Below, one piece after another: positions 43,241 through 55,747 of a stretch of DNA of 64,000 nt. The DNA lies in contig VWZS01003940.1 of the NCBI GenBank assembly GCA_013397075.1, positions 62,001-126,000 of the forward strand, given 5' to 3'. Position numbers and translations under genes: made by a program. The notes under the pieces are model-generated. The model was given only the letters and a program-made list of their open reading frames with translations. It ran no database searches and was not told the origin of the DNA. Positions within the stretch are counted from its first letter, which is position 1. The number at the start of each line of letters is the position of its first letter. This DNA is from Rhabdornis inornatus (taxonomy: Eukaryota; Chordata; Aves; Passeriformes; Rhabdornithidae).

Positions 43241-45538
43241 TCATTTTAATTTGAGCTGTATATATATTTTTACATAGAACCTGTTTTACAGTATTTAAAT
43301 TCACCTAGGGAAACTACAAATTTTACTTCCCCAGGCTTTTATTATGAGCAACAGTTCCTGTGGAAGAGTTTTTCTCAGAGATCCAGGTAGATTTATTTCC
43401 AGGGATGGAGACATTTGGAAGAACCTTGGTGGGACAGAGTAGACCCAATTTAAGGCAGTTTCCTCATTCTCAGTTGTTATTTCACAGCACACACACAGAG
43501 TGAGCCTTGGGGCCCTGTAATGATGCCAACCTGCCTGAGTTGACCTGGGGAACCTTGATAACTACCAGACAAACTCAGTATTCATGGACACCCGCGAAAC
43601 AGTGTGGAGGGATCCAGGGAGAAGGGCTTTAAGAAGGGTGTGCCGTCCCCAGGGCTGTTTTCGTCACAGGAGAAGCAGCACTGTGCAAACAAGAACACCC
43701 AAGATAAAAGCCCTCTGCACCAGACAATCCTCCAGCAAGAGCCATGGCATGTGGGGCTCTTCCCTTTCCATTCCCAAAGGTAACCCTGCAGAACACAAAC
43801 TACAGGCAATAGTTCCATGACTCTAATGGACAAGTACAACAGATTACACCAAGCAGGAAGCCATGCTACTGTGAGCAGATGCCTTTTGGTCTTTTAATTA
43901 CACCTACCCATAGATAATCACTGTTTCAGCAGCAAGTAAAGCATCAGATCCCTCCATGCCTAGGAAGATATTTTCCAGAAGATTTTTTAGAGGAACACAG
44001 AAAATTATACTTTCTCCAGAGGTTGCCAATACCTGGCAGAATCAACTGCCAGAAGAATGGTAATGGGATTTCAGTCTCTGCCTGTTCAGCTGACCTCTGG
44101 GAACTCTCTCTGAAGATCCTGTACACAGTGAGAGATGGGCATTCCTGCCATCACACCATGCAAGCAAGGCAGGGTACACCACACATGGCATTACATCCCC
44201 AGCTCCATCTCAGAAGACAGTTGCAGGAATGCAGCAGGCAAGAAGCATAGCAGGAGGCTCATGAAATAAGGAACATCACCACAGAGGTGAGGTCTGCAGT
44301 CCCAATTTAGGGAGGACAGGTAACACTGCATGAAATATAGTTACAGAAGATGAGGATATGAGGCCAAGGTGCCAAGATTTGGGTTCAGACATATGAAGAA
44401 CAACTTAAGAGATAAGCATCAGCTTCGATAAGGTTTTTGGAGATGACAGAGCACAGAACACAAAGATCATAGTGTTCAGGTCTTATTTTTGGAGATCAGG
44501 ATGGTGCATTGTAATCCCTGGTATAAGAAGGCAGAGACATCACAATCACGTTGGGAAAGCTGTGGCTGCCCTGTCTACTGATGTTAATGATATTACCTGT
44601 CCTTAGCCTCACTGCCAATGCAGTGAAATACTCTTGACATCCAAGCAACTCCAACTTGTGAACTCCTGAACCCTATAGTTTCATTTGCATAGCCTGCTGT
44701 TTCACAAAGTCATTAAAATTTAAGTCTGCCATCAAATATGTGAGGGCTTGCAACAGCAGAAGCAATCTGCACAAAAACTTGGGAATTTTGCAAGAATCCT
44801 GATTGAATGTCTGAGCCCTAAAAACTGTGCAAGTAATGGATGCTTGAAATAACCACTACCACATAAAGTATAAAACACATAAGGATGGGATTATTACAAC
44901 ACTGCAGGATCAAAGAGCAGCAGAAACAGAGCTGAGTGGAAAGATGCTCTGATTCAAACATAAATAACTTCAATACTATCATACTGAAAATTACTGTCAA
45001 AGCAAATTGTGTTTTGTATAAATGTTCTTTATTTTAAAGGTCTGGCATGGTGTGAAAGTCAATCTTTAAAATTGTCAGTCTGCTGCTGGCACTAATTGGA
45101 ACCCTTGTTGGCAATCTCTGTAAGGCGTCAATGAATGAATGTGTCTGCAGGCTGAATTACACTCGCTTCCTCCGACAGAAGCGGTCCCTTCAGATCAAGG
45201 CTCTGGCACACTGGTGGGCTTTCATACAGCAGATGCCATTCAGATACCTCTGCAATAAAGGCTTTGAGAATAAAAAAGTCTCCTCTTCTTTAAGGCTGTT
45301 CATCTGTCAAACTTTCACATGTACCAAATTCATACCATTTCCTTCTGTATTAGCACTTTGGCAAGGTGAGCCTTATAAAGTTGTTGTTCTTGAATTTCAG
45401 TGCTGTATGATGACTATATTTACCTCTTGTCAAAATAAACCCTCCTCTCACAAATACTCAAAGTTTTCCAGTTGCTCATATTTTCAGTTTTAAGGAGGTT
45501 AAAACTTTGTAACTGAGTTACCAAAATGTTGGTCAAAA

Positions 45539-45576
45539 AGTAAATACCTGTGTATGCAGTAAATACCTGTGTATGC
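45539..45576. repeat. Perfect 19-bp tandem duplication
   Basis: Two back-to-back copies of agtaaatacctgtgtatgc. Confidence 0.9.
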
Positions 45577-47115
45577 TATAGAAGAGTGCTTAGGCAAGGC
45601 TGCTTGAATACCAACTGCAGCATTACACTGCTGTCTAACTCCTAAGCAATGTTACCTGCTCCTTACTACACTGGCCTTCAATTAATTCTTGAGTACACCT
45701 CTAAGCACTGGCAATATGCAGAAAACTTGACATGGACAGAGGTGCTTTCCTTAGACAACCATTTTCCTACTTACACAGATTTATGATGGTCTCCCTCAAC
45801 CCCTGAGAGAATTTGGGGTTGAACTTCAAGATGGAACCAAGAACATATTAGGAGTTAGAGCACAGGACTTCTCTGATCCAACAGAAGCAGTATTTGCTCA
45901 TTTTGGTCAGTGTATCAAAAAACAATCAAGAGCCAGAGGAGTATGAGTGTGTATCCGATGGACAGAGATTGTCTCCAAGTCCAGCTGTTGGCATACCACT
46001 GCCAACACCACCACCATGTCAATTAATTCATGCTGCACGAAGATGCCATACAGCCAAGGAGAAAAATGTAGTGCTTATTCCCCTATTAATTAATTGTTCA
46101 GCTGTCCTCTTCTAATTAGACTTTCTACATATTAGTTTTAAAGGATCAAAGGCAGACAAAATGAGATAATATTGGTCTCTCAGGTCACTCATCCAGGCCA
46201 ATATTCCAGTGCTAGTTTTTCCATCATGAACTGCCAAAGTCTCAAAAGCTCTGAGGAAACGTTAATTTTCAAAGTGTAATGAAGAAAATGAATATGAGGA
46301 AGCCCCAAGATGTCTATTGATGACATATCTTGAAAAATAGTTCTGTGGAGTTTTAATATAATACTAGCAACGTAAAATATTTACAGAAGAGGTTGGTCTC
46401 ACCATGGAAAGGTCAGTTGTATTGTGAAAATTTCTCATCTTTGTTTGTCAGACTCTGCTGTTTCCATCACACTGCAATTACTTTTAAACGGCATTCCTGT
46501 GAGTATTTTGTGCAAGGCTTTTCAGACAGTTTCTAAGTGAGCTAAGTGCGATTCTGTTCTCCCATTCAGCAGCTGTCCACACACGGATCCAGCAGACACG
46601 CACCACCTGCCCACTACTCACAATGCTCAGGGACATTAAACCCATGCAATCAATTTGGGTTCACTCATCCTTTGCACTGGCATTCTTATTGAGGATGTCC
46701 AGGAACTTGGGCTGCAACAAAACACCAAAGTTGCAGAACAAAATGCACAACATGGTAAATTCTAACCATTCCAAAAAATCCAACCCAAGGCTGATATGAC
46801 AGACAATGCTTTGAAACAGTGGCATGAGTATTTTCTCTGAGACAGCCACCAGAGACCCAGCAATGGTTATGAAATACCTTCCAATTACTTCATCATTTCT
46901 TATGTTCAGTCTTCAAAAATGAAGCCATCATGATTTTGCCATAGTAGCATACATGCTCATAAAAAGTTTAATTTTAAAAATGCTAAATGTAATAACAACA
47001 TCCTTCTGTTTTCTAAAACAACTCCTAAATTTTTGTAAATATATACGGATGGTCAAACTGAGTTCAGAGTTCACTTACTTGGGAGAGAGAAAGAAAAGAT
47101 ATATGTCTCAAGTAC

Positions 47116-47318
47116 GTCTCTGTACAGGTCTCTTATGTTCCTCTACACTATCTCAATGAGAATAAAATAAACTTTCTTATGCTCTCCTGAATTTCCAGCG
47201 CTTGTTTAGAGGTCTCTGTACAGGTGTCTGTACAGGTCTCTTATGTTCCTCTACACTATCTCAATGAGAATAAAATAAACTTTCTTATGCTTTCCTGAAT
47301 TTCCAGCACTTGTTTAGA
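47116..47318. repeat. Tandem duplication of a ~95-bp unit (108-bp offset)
   Basis: The segment tgtacaggtctcttatgttc ... cttgtttaga recurs 108 bp later with two substitutions (ctctcc/ctttcc and cagcgc/cagcac). Each copy contains aataaaataaac, so it carries a poly(A)-signal-like core. The source of the unit is unknown. Confidence 0.9.
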
Positions 47319-50299
47319 CACCTTGACACAGTCACATAGTCTCTTGAATTTTTATTTCAATAGTGGAAACAGATAAAATAATGAAGGTTAAAGCTGAAGG
47401 GTATTATGAGACAACTTTTCAAACCCTGGAAATTGGTGTTATTCCATTCACTTATCTCAGTGTAACACAGAGATTATCACATGATCTAGAAATTGAAAAG
47501 GATATTTCAGGGAGTAAATGTAATTCTAACATTCACATCATGAAGGCTTTTTGGTTTCCTCTTCTTTCTTTCAAAGAGATGCTATGTAAATTTTCATTTA
47601 GAAAATAAATTCTGTCTTCTGATGGCTTATTTTTAATGTCTGTTTTTGCTGACACTATGTTAGAAGGCAACAATCATCACTTTACTCAATAATTTTTTTT
47701 TACTCTAGTCTGGATGCAGCAGATATCTCATGTCCCATGAGAAGGGAAACTTTTGAGTTAATTTGTGCTGGACTACTTCTCTTCATTTTAAGTGGTAGAG
47801 CAGCTAAAACTTAGCCCAGAAGTCAACAAAAACTTCACGGCACAGCTGATGGCTATTTTTGCAGAAATGTTACTCTGTGCCCATGTTGAAATTACACTGA
47901 TGATTAAACAAGCAACGTGCAGCTCTTCTATCACAAACCATCAATCCAAAGCTGGACTGGAGAGTGACTGCTTATGGATTTGAGGGGAAGTCTCCTTGCT
48001 GGGATGGTCACAGCTTCTACTGGAGCAGGAGAAGCAACACTGCTGTCTTCCACAATGAACACTGCCTCTAGTAGAGCTCTTGTTTGCTGCCTGGTCTTGA
48101 CAAAACTTAGGCAACTGATATACTGATACTAATATAATGCAAATATTGCTTCATTAGCACTTATATTCTCCCAACAGTTTCTCCCCTACTCTGTTTTTTT
48201 TACATAAATGGACATACTTTGGACAGAGAAGATCTACCATGCTAAAGGGTAGATCTAATTCTAGATTCTAATTCTAATTCATGCTAAAGCAGAATTTTGC
48301 ATAGTTTTGTATAATATATTCTAGATACTATGGCAGTTAAGAGATCAATAAAAACAATTATTCAATAAAGTGCATTATCTAATACCAAACACCTTGAATA
48401 AATAATTACATCAATGAATTAAAATAAACACTAATATGACTTGTTCCTTGCTGAGAAACAAAGAAATCACATACTCTAAAATTATACTTGAAACTGGAAA
48501 TAAGAAACTAAAAGAAAAGATAGTTGAAGAGGTCAGAAACTGTAGAGGAGCAATGCTGGTATTTGCTCTCTTGCAAAAGAGATTTATGAGAGTTACATGT
48601 TAAAGAGGACGAAAGATCACTAAAGATGAGAAAATCTTACAGATATTTTTACTATGTGACAAATTAACCATAATCTTTTATGATCAGAGCTTCATTTTCA
48701 TTTGCACTGAAGCATTAGAAACCATTACAGCTGCTATTCATAATCTGTACGGCACTGGCATTTTCATTTTCACATTTGGGCATTGTGTATGTAGTAATGA
48801 AAGGTCAGGCATTCACACACATCCTTCATTCCTGCAGCTATTAAATTTTTTCTTTCTCTTAATGCTTTTCAAAAAGCAGAACATGAGATAAATTTTGCTG
48901 ATTAAATGTTAAATGCTTTAGGATCATCTTGTTTTAGTGAGTTATCTAAGTTTTTATTAATAATGCATAACATTCACTTAGGGCTATTTTGTGTCAGAAG
49001 TCCTTCACAGCATTATCTTAGCTCAAAGTAATTCAGCCAATAAAGAAAAAGAAATTAAGAAGAGGAAGATGCAATTGGAAATTAGATAAAGCTCTTGAAT
49101 TCTGAAGAATACTGTATTTTCAAGCACTATATTATATACTGTTCTCAGTTCAATATTATTGGCTTTATCATTGTTTCTTTTAAAAACCCACATTCATTCA
49201 AAGAGTGATTGTATTTTTCTTTCAGATGTCTGAACACTATTACTTATGCTTTTCAGTCTTATCTGCTTTTTTGGGACCAAACTATCTGATCCATTCTAAG
49301 AGCATCTCAATCCTTTGTTATGGAACACAATTCTAGGATAATGTTTTAAATAATTACAGATTGCTGGAAATGGTTTTAAGAAGTAAATGTTTGAACAAAA
49401 CAAGATTCATTGAGTTCCGCATTAAGAAAAGTTTCAGCAGTGTCTTGAGCATTATGGGTTTTATTATTAGTTTTACTGTAATTATCATTATATCTGCAAG
49501 GTTAGAAAATTGATGGATACTGAGCTGCAGAGACTAATGCAGAATGATTTTGCTTACTGCATCTGGAATAGAAAATTGATTGGTCAGATGCCAAAGACAT
49601 ATCCATGTGCCACTGGAACAGTGTAAGTCATGGCAAACGTGATTTCATAATGATTTGGATGAGCAGTCAAAGGGGCTGCTCTTCTCAAGCTACCATGCAC
49701 ACAGCACAGTAATTCAGACAGCAGTCCCAAAATGCAAACTCTTCGGTTATATTTATATCCTCATGCATTATTTAATTTATTTAAGAAGTAGACTGACAGG
49801 AGAAGAAATTGAGGCAGAACTCCTGCCAGACAATTAGCCACCTGTTCCTGTTAAATTGCATTAGTTATTAAAAAGTCCTGCCATGAATACATACCATATA
49901 TCTGGAATGCTTCAAATTCAAGGGTTCATCCCCTTTTTAAAAAATTTATTTAAAGGAAAAATTTATTTACTGTGCTGAAATTAATGAAATTAATAAAATG
50001 TGACTTTAAAAAATATATTCTCTTTAAAGCTCTGTCCAATCTTTCAAAATCATATTATTAATTGTCATTTAATAAATCTTAGTATTTATGCTGGTTAACC
50101 TAAAAATGCATTTGTGCTGCTATACCCTTTATTTTTTTCTTTTTTTCTCTATCACTAGAACAATACAAGATTTTTTTTTTACATTGTTCTTGGGACAAAG
50201 AATCACCAATACGAGTCTCTCTGAAAAGTTACAAAGCAAATGTATGCTGCTCATAAACGTGGTCCCTAAGATAAAACTTAAATTATATTTAAGCAGAAA

Positions 50300-50390
50300 T
50301 TCTTCCCTTTTCAAACATTTGTTCCCCCTTTATAATTTACAAGTGTGTTGTAAATTATAAAGGGGGAACAAATGTTTGAAAAGGGGAGAA
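50300..50390. repeat. 41-bp inverted repeat with 9-nt loop
   Basis: The arms 50300-50340 and 50350-50390 are reverse complements at 40 of 41 positions; the exception (50304/50386) is a G-U-type pair. The loop is aagtgtgtt. Transcribed from either strand, it would fold into a 91-nt hairpin. Confidence 0.95.
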
Positions 50391-50564
50391 GAAAATTGCC
50401 CTGCAGACTCAAACCAAGCATAAAATGTTGAATGGTTGCATTCTTCTATCCACACAGAAAAAGAAGACATAATTGCAGAGCAGTCGGACACAGAGATGAG
50501 AGCTCTAGTCTAGATGGGGAACACCAGCAGTAAAAATACTCTGGCAGTCTCTTCAGGATCAGTT

Positions 50565-51110
50565 CTAAAGCCGCCCACATGCCGAGCCGAGCCGATGTTT
50601 CGGTCCCCGCACAGTCAGATTCGAGTTCACTTGGGGACACGATTGACAGCGGTGCCGTGTCCCGGCCGGCCCCAGCCCACCGCCCCGGCACCGCCGCCCG
50701 CAGCACAAAAAACGAAAAGGTGAAAATTAACCAGCTTATCCCTGTCCTCTCTCCTCCGTAGGAGCTGCGGGTAACAGTCAAGACTGAAGGGAAGGACAAG
50801 AAAACAACTCTCTGCTCTTCAGGAAAGCAGTAATGGGGAGGAGGGAAGCTGTTCACGGGGGTGGTGAATAGATAACTCACCACAGAGCTGCGGCCAGAAG
50901 GGGGTAGGAGGGAAGATGCGTACTGGTGTAGGAGAAAAAGAAAGAGGGACTGACTGAGGGACTTGCTAAATTGATTTCATAGGTATTTAGTACATAATTT
51001 ATTTGGTGTACTTGTATTTGCTCAGCGTGTGGCCGACAGGGCGCTGCGGCTGCAAGCCGCAGGAGGGCCCGAGCCGCCGCCGGCAATGGGGCTCAGAGCG
51101 GCGGGCAGGA
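50565..51110. promoter_or_regulatory. CpG-island-like segment in the large intron
   Basis: Counting by eye, about 18 CpGs fall in 50570-50720 and about 11 in 51020-51110, against a CpG-poor background. These two GC-rich blocks flank a less GC-rich middle. No exon with FRMPD4 homology is visible. It could be an alternative intragenic promoter or a non-coding RNA start. A 6-bp hairpin (GCGGCT-GCA-AGCCGC) lies at about 51044-51060. No TATA box is obvious. Confidence 0.5.
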
Positions 51111-51920
51111 ACAGAGCCTGTCCTGGGACAGAGCTTGACCTGGGGTTAGAGCCTGTCCTGGGATAGAGCCTGCCCTGGGGATAGAGCCTGGCCTGGGGAT
51201 AGGGCCTGTCCTGGAGACACAGCCTCCCTTGGGGACTGAGCCTGCCCTGGGGACAGAGTCTGCTCTGGGGATAGAGCCTGCCCTGGGATAGAGCCCGTCC
51301 TGGGATAGAGCCTGCCCTGGGGATAGAGCCTGTCCTGGGACAGAGCCTGCTCTGGGGACAGAGCCTGTCCTGGGGATAGAGCCTGTCCCTGTCCTGGGAC
51401 AGAGCCTGCCCTGGGGATAGAGCCTGTCCTGGGGATAGGGCCTGTCCTGGAGACACAGCCTGCCCTGGAACAGAGCCTGTCCTGGGGACAGAGNCAGAGC
51501 CTGCTCTGGGGACAGAGCCTGCCCTGGGACAGAGCCTGTCCCTGTCCTGGGACAGAGCCTGCCCTGGGGATAGAGCCTGTCCTGGGGATAGGGCCTGTCC
51601 TGGAGACACAGCCTGCCCTGGAACAGAGCCTGTCCTGGGACAGAGCCTGCTCTGGGGATAGAGCCTGTCCTGGGATAGAGCCTGTCCTGGCGTAGAGCCT
51701 GCTCTGGGGATAGAGCCTGTCCTAGAGACACAGCCTGTCCTGGGACAGAGCCTGCCCTGGGGACAAAGCCTGTCCTGGGGACAGAACCTGCATTGGGACA
51801 GAGCCTGCTCTGGGACACAGCCTGCCCTGGGACACAGCTTGCCCTGGGGACAGAGCCTGCCCTGTCCTGGGACTTAGGTTGCCCTGGACAGAGCCTGCCC
51901 TGCCCTGGCATAGCCCCTGT
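51111..51920. repeat. Minisatellite, ~17-19-bp unit, about 45 copies
   Basis: Variants of agagcctgtcctggggac and agagcctgccctggggat repeat over about 810 bp. An assembly N lies at 51494, so the true length is uncertain. Many units contain the dyad CTGTCC-TGG-GGACAG. The array is free of stops over long stretches in minus-strand frames (PGQALS-type and DRLCP-type repeats), which is a by-product of periodicity. Confidence 0.95.
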
Positions 51921-51959
51921 CCGGGTCCACCACAGCCTCTGCTCCCTGCATTGCTGCCC

Positions 51960-52432
51960 TGTAGAACTAAGCAACGATTCGATACAAAACAGTGCAGTGA
52001 GTCATCTTATGCAAACCCTCTCTAAGCACAAGCCATGGTAGCAAGGGGGCGAGGGTGTAGGTACTCATTGAAGAGAGCCAGCCTGAAAAATATTTCAGGC
52101 CAGAGTTTCTGAGCTCTGTTCCCAGCCTGATAAGCTGGTCCAGCTGAAGGCGAGGGATAATCTCTCCCAGGATGATAACTTGGTCAAAATAGAGAGGAAT
52201 TAATAACAAGATAGAACACCTGTTGTGTGCGTGACCAGGCCCTGGGAACGAGGTGTCTTCTCTCTGAACCAATCATCTTTTTTGTGCTCTTAGAGTTGCA
52301 AGTCATGTTATAAATACCAGTGTGTTTCTGAATAAACTTGTCTCTCTCTTTCCTATCATGAGAGATGACCATGTAGCTGTGCATCTTATTTCCGCTGCAT
52401 CTAAGGGGTTAATACCCCTTTCCACGGCTACA
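51960..52432 (+). mobile_element. Probable solo LTR of an endogenous retrovirus
   Basis: The 473-bp unit starts TGTAG and ends CTACA, giving inverted TG...CA termini. Inside, in order on the plus strand, are CCAAT (52269-52273), TATAAATA (52309-52316) and AATAAA (52331-52336), the usual spacing of an LTR promoter and polyadenylation region, followed by about 95 bp of U5-like sequence. No primer-binding site, gag or pol follows, so it is a solo LTR. I see no clear target-site duplication, so the edges are uncertain. It lies antisense to FRMPD4. Confidence 0.65.
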
Positions 52433-53916
52433 CAAGGACACATCAGCACTGCTGCCTCTGGCTCTGAACCAGCCTGTCACTAGCCCTGTCCGTGGGCACA
52501 GACTGGCACTGCCATTGTGCCCGTGGGTCACTGGGATGGAGCATGCCGACACTCACTTTGAGCTGCAGATGAGCCCAGGTGAGCGATGCAACCCAGCAGC
52601 TCTGTTGGTCCAGCCAGCACGAGCAGCCACCCCCTGCACCATCCAAACAGCAGACTCCCCTTGGGCTGTCTCAGGTCATGAGGTACCTTAGCTCAAAGCA
52701 CTTCTCTAGATGCTCTCTGAAATCAGAGGGACAGCTGCTAATAGCTTCTCCCATCCTCAGCATGGCTATAGGCAACTAGTTGGGCTAAAGGCCTGGTTTT
52801 ATGAGCTCCAAACAGTTGGAGCTCATAGAGATGAATTTTCAATCAGATGTGAGAGAAGTTTTATTGTTCAGAAATTACCCTAGCCTGTGAAACACACAAA
52901 CAGAACAACAGGCTCTGTGGGCTGCACATGGGGTTTTAGGCACCTTGCCTCAGCTACCTGGGCTTTGGATACTGCAGAGCTTGCTTTTGTAGTCTGAGCC
53001 AACTCATGGTATGCTGCATAAAAATGTATCCTGTATTAGCCTTGTAAACAACTTCACCAAGTTTGAGAGGTATGCAATATGAAAGTGTCCTTCTACAGAA
53101 TGACTCCTATAAAGAACAGCCTTTGGGGTCTGCAGATTTCTTCTCTTGGATGAACATCCATCTCATTCTCCTCTTGGACTGCTTGTACTTCTGTTTCATC
53201 CATAATATATTGAGGACTTTCATTTAAAGCTAGTTCATGAACTTTAGGCATCACAAATATCCCTCACTTCAGCTGCAATCATGAGATAAGCACAAAAAAA
53301 AAAAGCACTTCAAAAATCTGCTTCACTTGTACACACTGACAACAATCTATCTGTGCAAGAATAAATTCCCTGTTCCAAGAATGTGCATTAAAATTCAGTT
53401 CTCAGAGGGGATGTAGCAGCGGATTTAGCATGCAAGGATATATGTTCTTTAAGGGCTATATGTTAAACCTCAAGATTAAAAATGGACTTGTCAAAATTGA
53501 ATCTGACAGAAATCACTGTAACTCTATCTCTGTGTTCCAATGGACATAATATTCTTCATTATGTAGTCACAAAGTAATTTTTTGAGTCTAATTAGACTGC
53601 AAATGAGATTTTAAAAAAGCAAATTAAATCATTATTTTAAAATTACATTTATTGCTAATGCAAAGTGCCAGATTATGAGTATTGGCTCGTGGATTCTTTA
53701 CATCTATAAGTCAGTGTTTTTTGCAAATATGTAAGTGAGGAGAACAGTTGTGAGTCCATCCTGAGTTATAATTTTGGCCTTTAAGTCAGCAAAAAGAGGA
53801 TGAGAGCGAGAGCAAGATCTAAACAGAGAGGTCACAGGACACTGATGATGTGTTATCACCTGCAGCCCTAATTAGACACCAAACTGGCCACATGCATGCC
53901 CACATGTCCCAGCTTC

Positions 53917-53934
53917 TTAGGGTTAGGGTTAGGG
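53917..53934 (+). repeat. Short interstitial telomeric repeat, (TTAGGG)3
   Basis: Exactly three TTAGGG units with unrelated flanks. Confidence 0.9.
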
Positions 53935-55747
53935 TCATTAATGCATATCACTAATTCCTTATGTCACACATGGCAAGAGAAGAATAAAAATAATGAAAAA
54001 TAGTTCAAATTTACTAATCTGTGATTCTACAGAAAATAATCCAACTACTAAAATTCTCCTAAACCTTGCAAATCCTTTTTAAAATTTTTTGTTTGGTTGG
54101 GTTTTTTTAAATTTTCACTGTACTTTTCATTCCCTAATTCTGGCCTATCCTAACTAAAAGATAACCTCGGGGCAAAAGCTCTTAACCTAAAGGATCAACA
54201 GCCAGAAAAGCATATAAAGGAAAGGGGCAAGGGAGAGAAGCATCTTTATAGAATCAGACTCTCGAAGCTAATCACTAAAACAAAAAGTGGAGGAGGGAGA
54301 TCAGAGAGGTTTGAGAGGATTTATTTTGTTTATTGTTCTCCCTCTACCCTCTCCCCAGCTGCAGCTTCCCAGGAATTGTTCAAAGTTCATACCTTCCCCA
54401 TGGCTCGTCTAAAGATCTGAATTCAAAAAGGAAAGTCTCAGGAAGGTTACCTGTGAACAGGATCTTTGCTCTTCAAAATCTGTAAATTCACCATTTGAAT
54501 TACGTACTATTTGGATTTTTAAAGGCAATTATGAACAATCCACTCTCCTAGTTCTTTTATTCATCCAGTCATTGAGACCAAATATTAAACTTTTGCTTTG
54601 CTGTTCTGCATGCTGCTGCTGCCAATGCCATTAACCTATTTAGTCAGCCTGACACACCTCAGCCTTCTGGAACACATGGTGGTGACTTTGTACTTCCCTC
54701 ACAGTGCTGCTGCTGCCACCTTGTACATTGAAGTCTTCCATGAGCAGAGGCCTAAAGACCTCTTTCTGTTCTGTCCATGGGCAAAAAATTCCAGGTGTCC
54801 CAAAGGCCCTGTGTATTGCAACGGCTTGTACAACAAAGTCATTGGTTCCTCAAAGCCAGCTACTGGAGATGCTTATGAATTCATACAGCTGTGTGACACT
54901 GACCTTAGACCTGCCATTCCTTTTATCTCACTCTCAAAGCCTGGCTCTTAGAAACGCAGTGAAAGCAATGTCAAATTATCACATTATCATAGTGATAATG
55001 CAGATAAAGGTAGTTATTAAAATCCACCAGATAAATGGTCAAACCGCATGTAACACTTGGGAGGAAGAGGATGAAGACAAAAGTAGGAGGGATGTGGCAA
55101 AGGTACAATCATCCTTTTCTCCCCCTCTAACCTCTTTTCATAGTAAAACAGCCTCGGGGAAAAGAAGATGCACTGATTTATATCAGAAACTTTATCTCAG
55201 TGCTGTCAAACTCATGCATTAAATAATGGTGTATCAAAGCCTACTCTGACTTCAAAGCCATGACGCCAGCTATGATAAACTTCTATCTTCTGTTCTTGCA
55301 TTCTTGGTTTTTCTGAGCTCATGATTTTATGCTTTCGGCAGTCAAGAGGACCGTGCTCTTCCACTGAAACAACACTGGGACTTTGGTCCACTCACCTGGA
55401 TACCATAAGTCTTAACAAAGTACCTAACAGTTTAATTTGGACTCATGAAAGAAACAGAGAAAGGACTTCAAAATGCCTGCTTTTTTTTCAGTTTCTGCAT
55501 AAAAAATCCACTCTTTTTTTTTTCTTTTATAGCTAGCAAGTGATGTTGAAGAGTGTTATTGCAAACTATGATAGCTCTCTGCTGCAGACTATGAGCCTCT
55601 GCATCCAGCCCTAGAGATGCTGATGTGAAATTGCTTCAAACATAAAGTGATGCAGTGACAAAATGGTAGCAAAGTTAGTACACAGACCATTGCGCTGAAG
55701 CACAGGACAAACACAAACATCTTAAACCTCTATATGTTTTCATTTAC

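Noticed and set aside
43582..43839. Overlapping small frames on both strands in a GC-richer patch
   Set aside because: Mutual shadows with no homology or regulatory signals that I recognise.
51022..51974. Two long minus-strand open frames of repeated Pro-Gly-Gln-Ala-Leu and Asp-Arg-Leu-Cys-Pro type
   Set aside because: They are produced by minisatellite periodicity, occur in two overlapping frames, and cross an N. There are no splice or start signals and no known protein.
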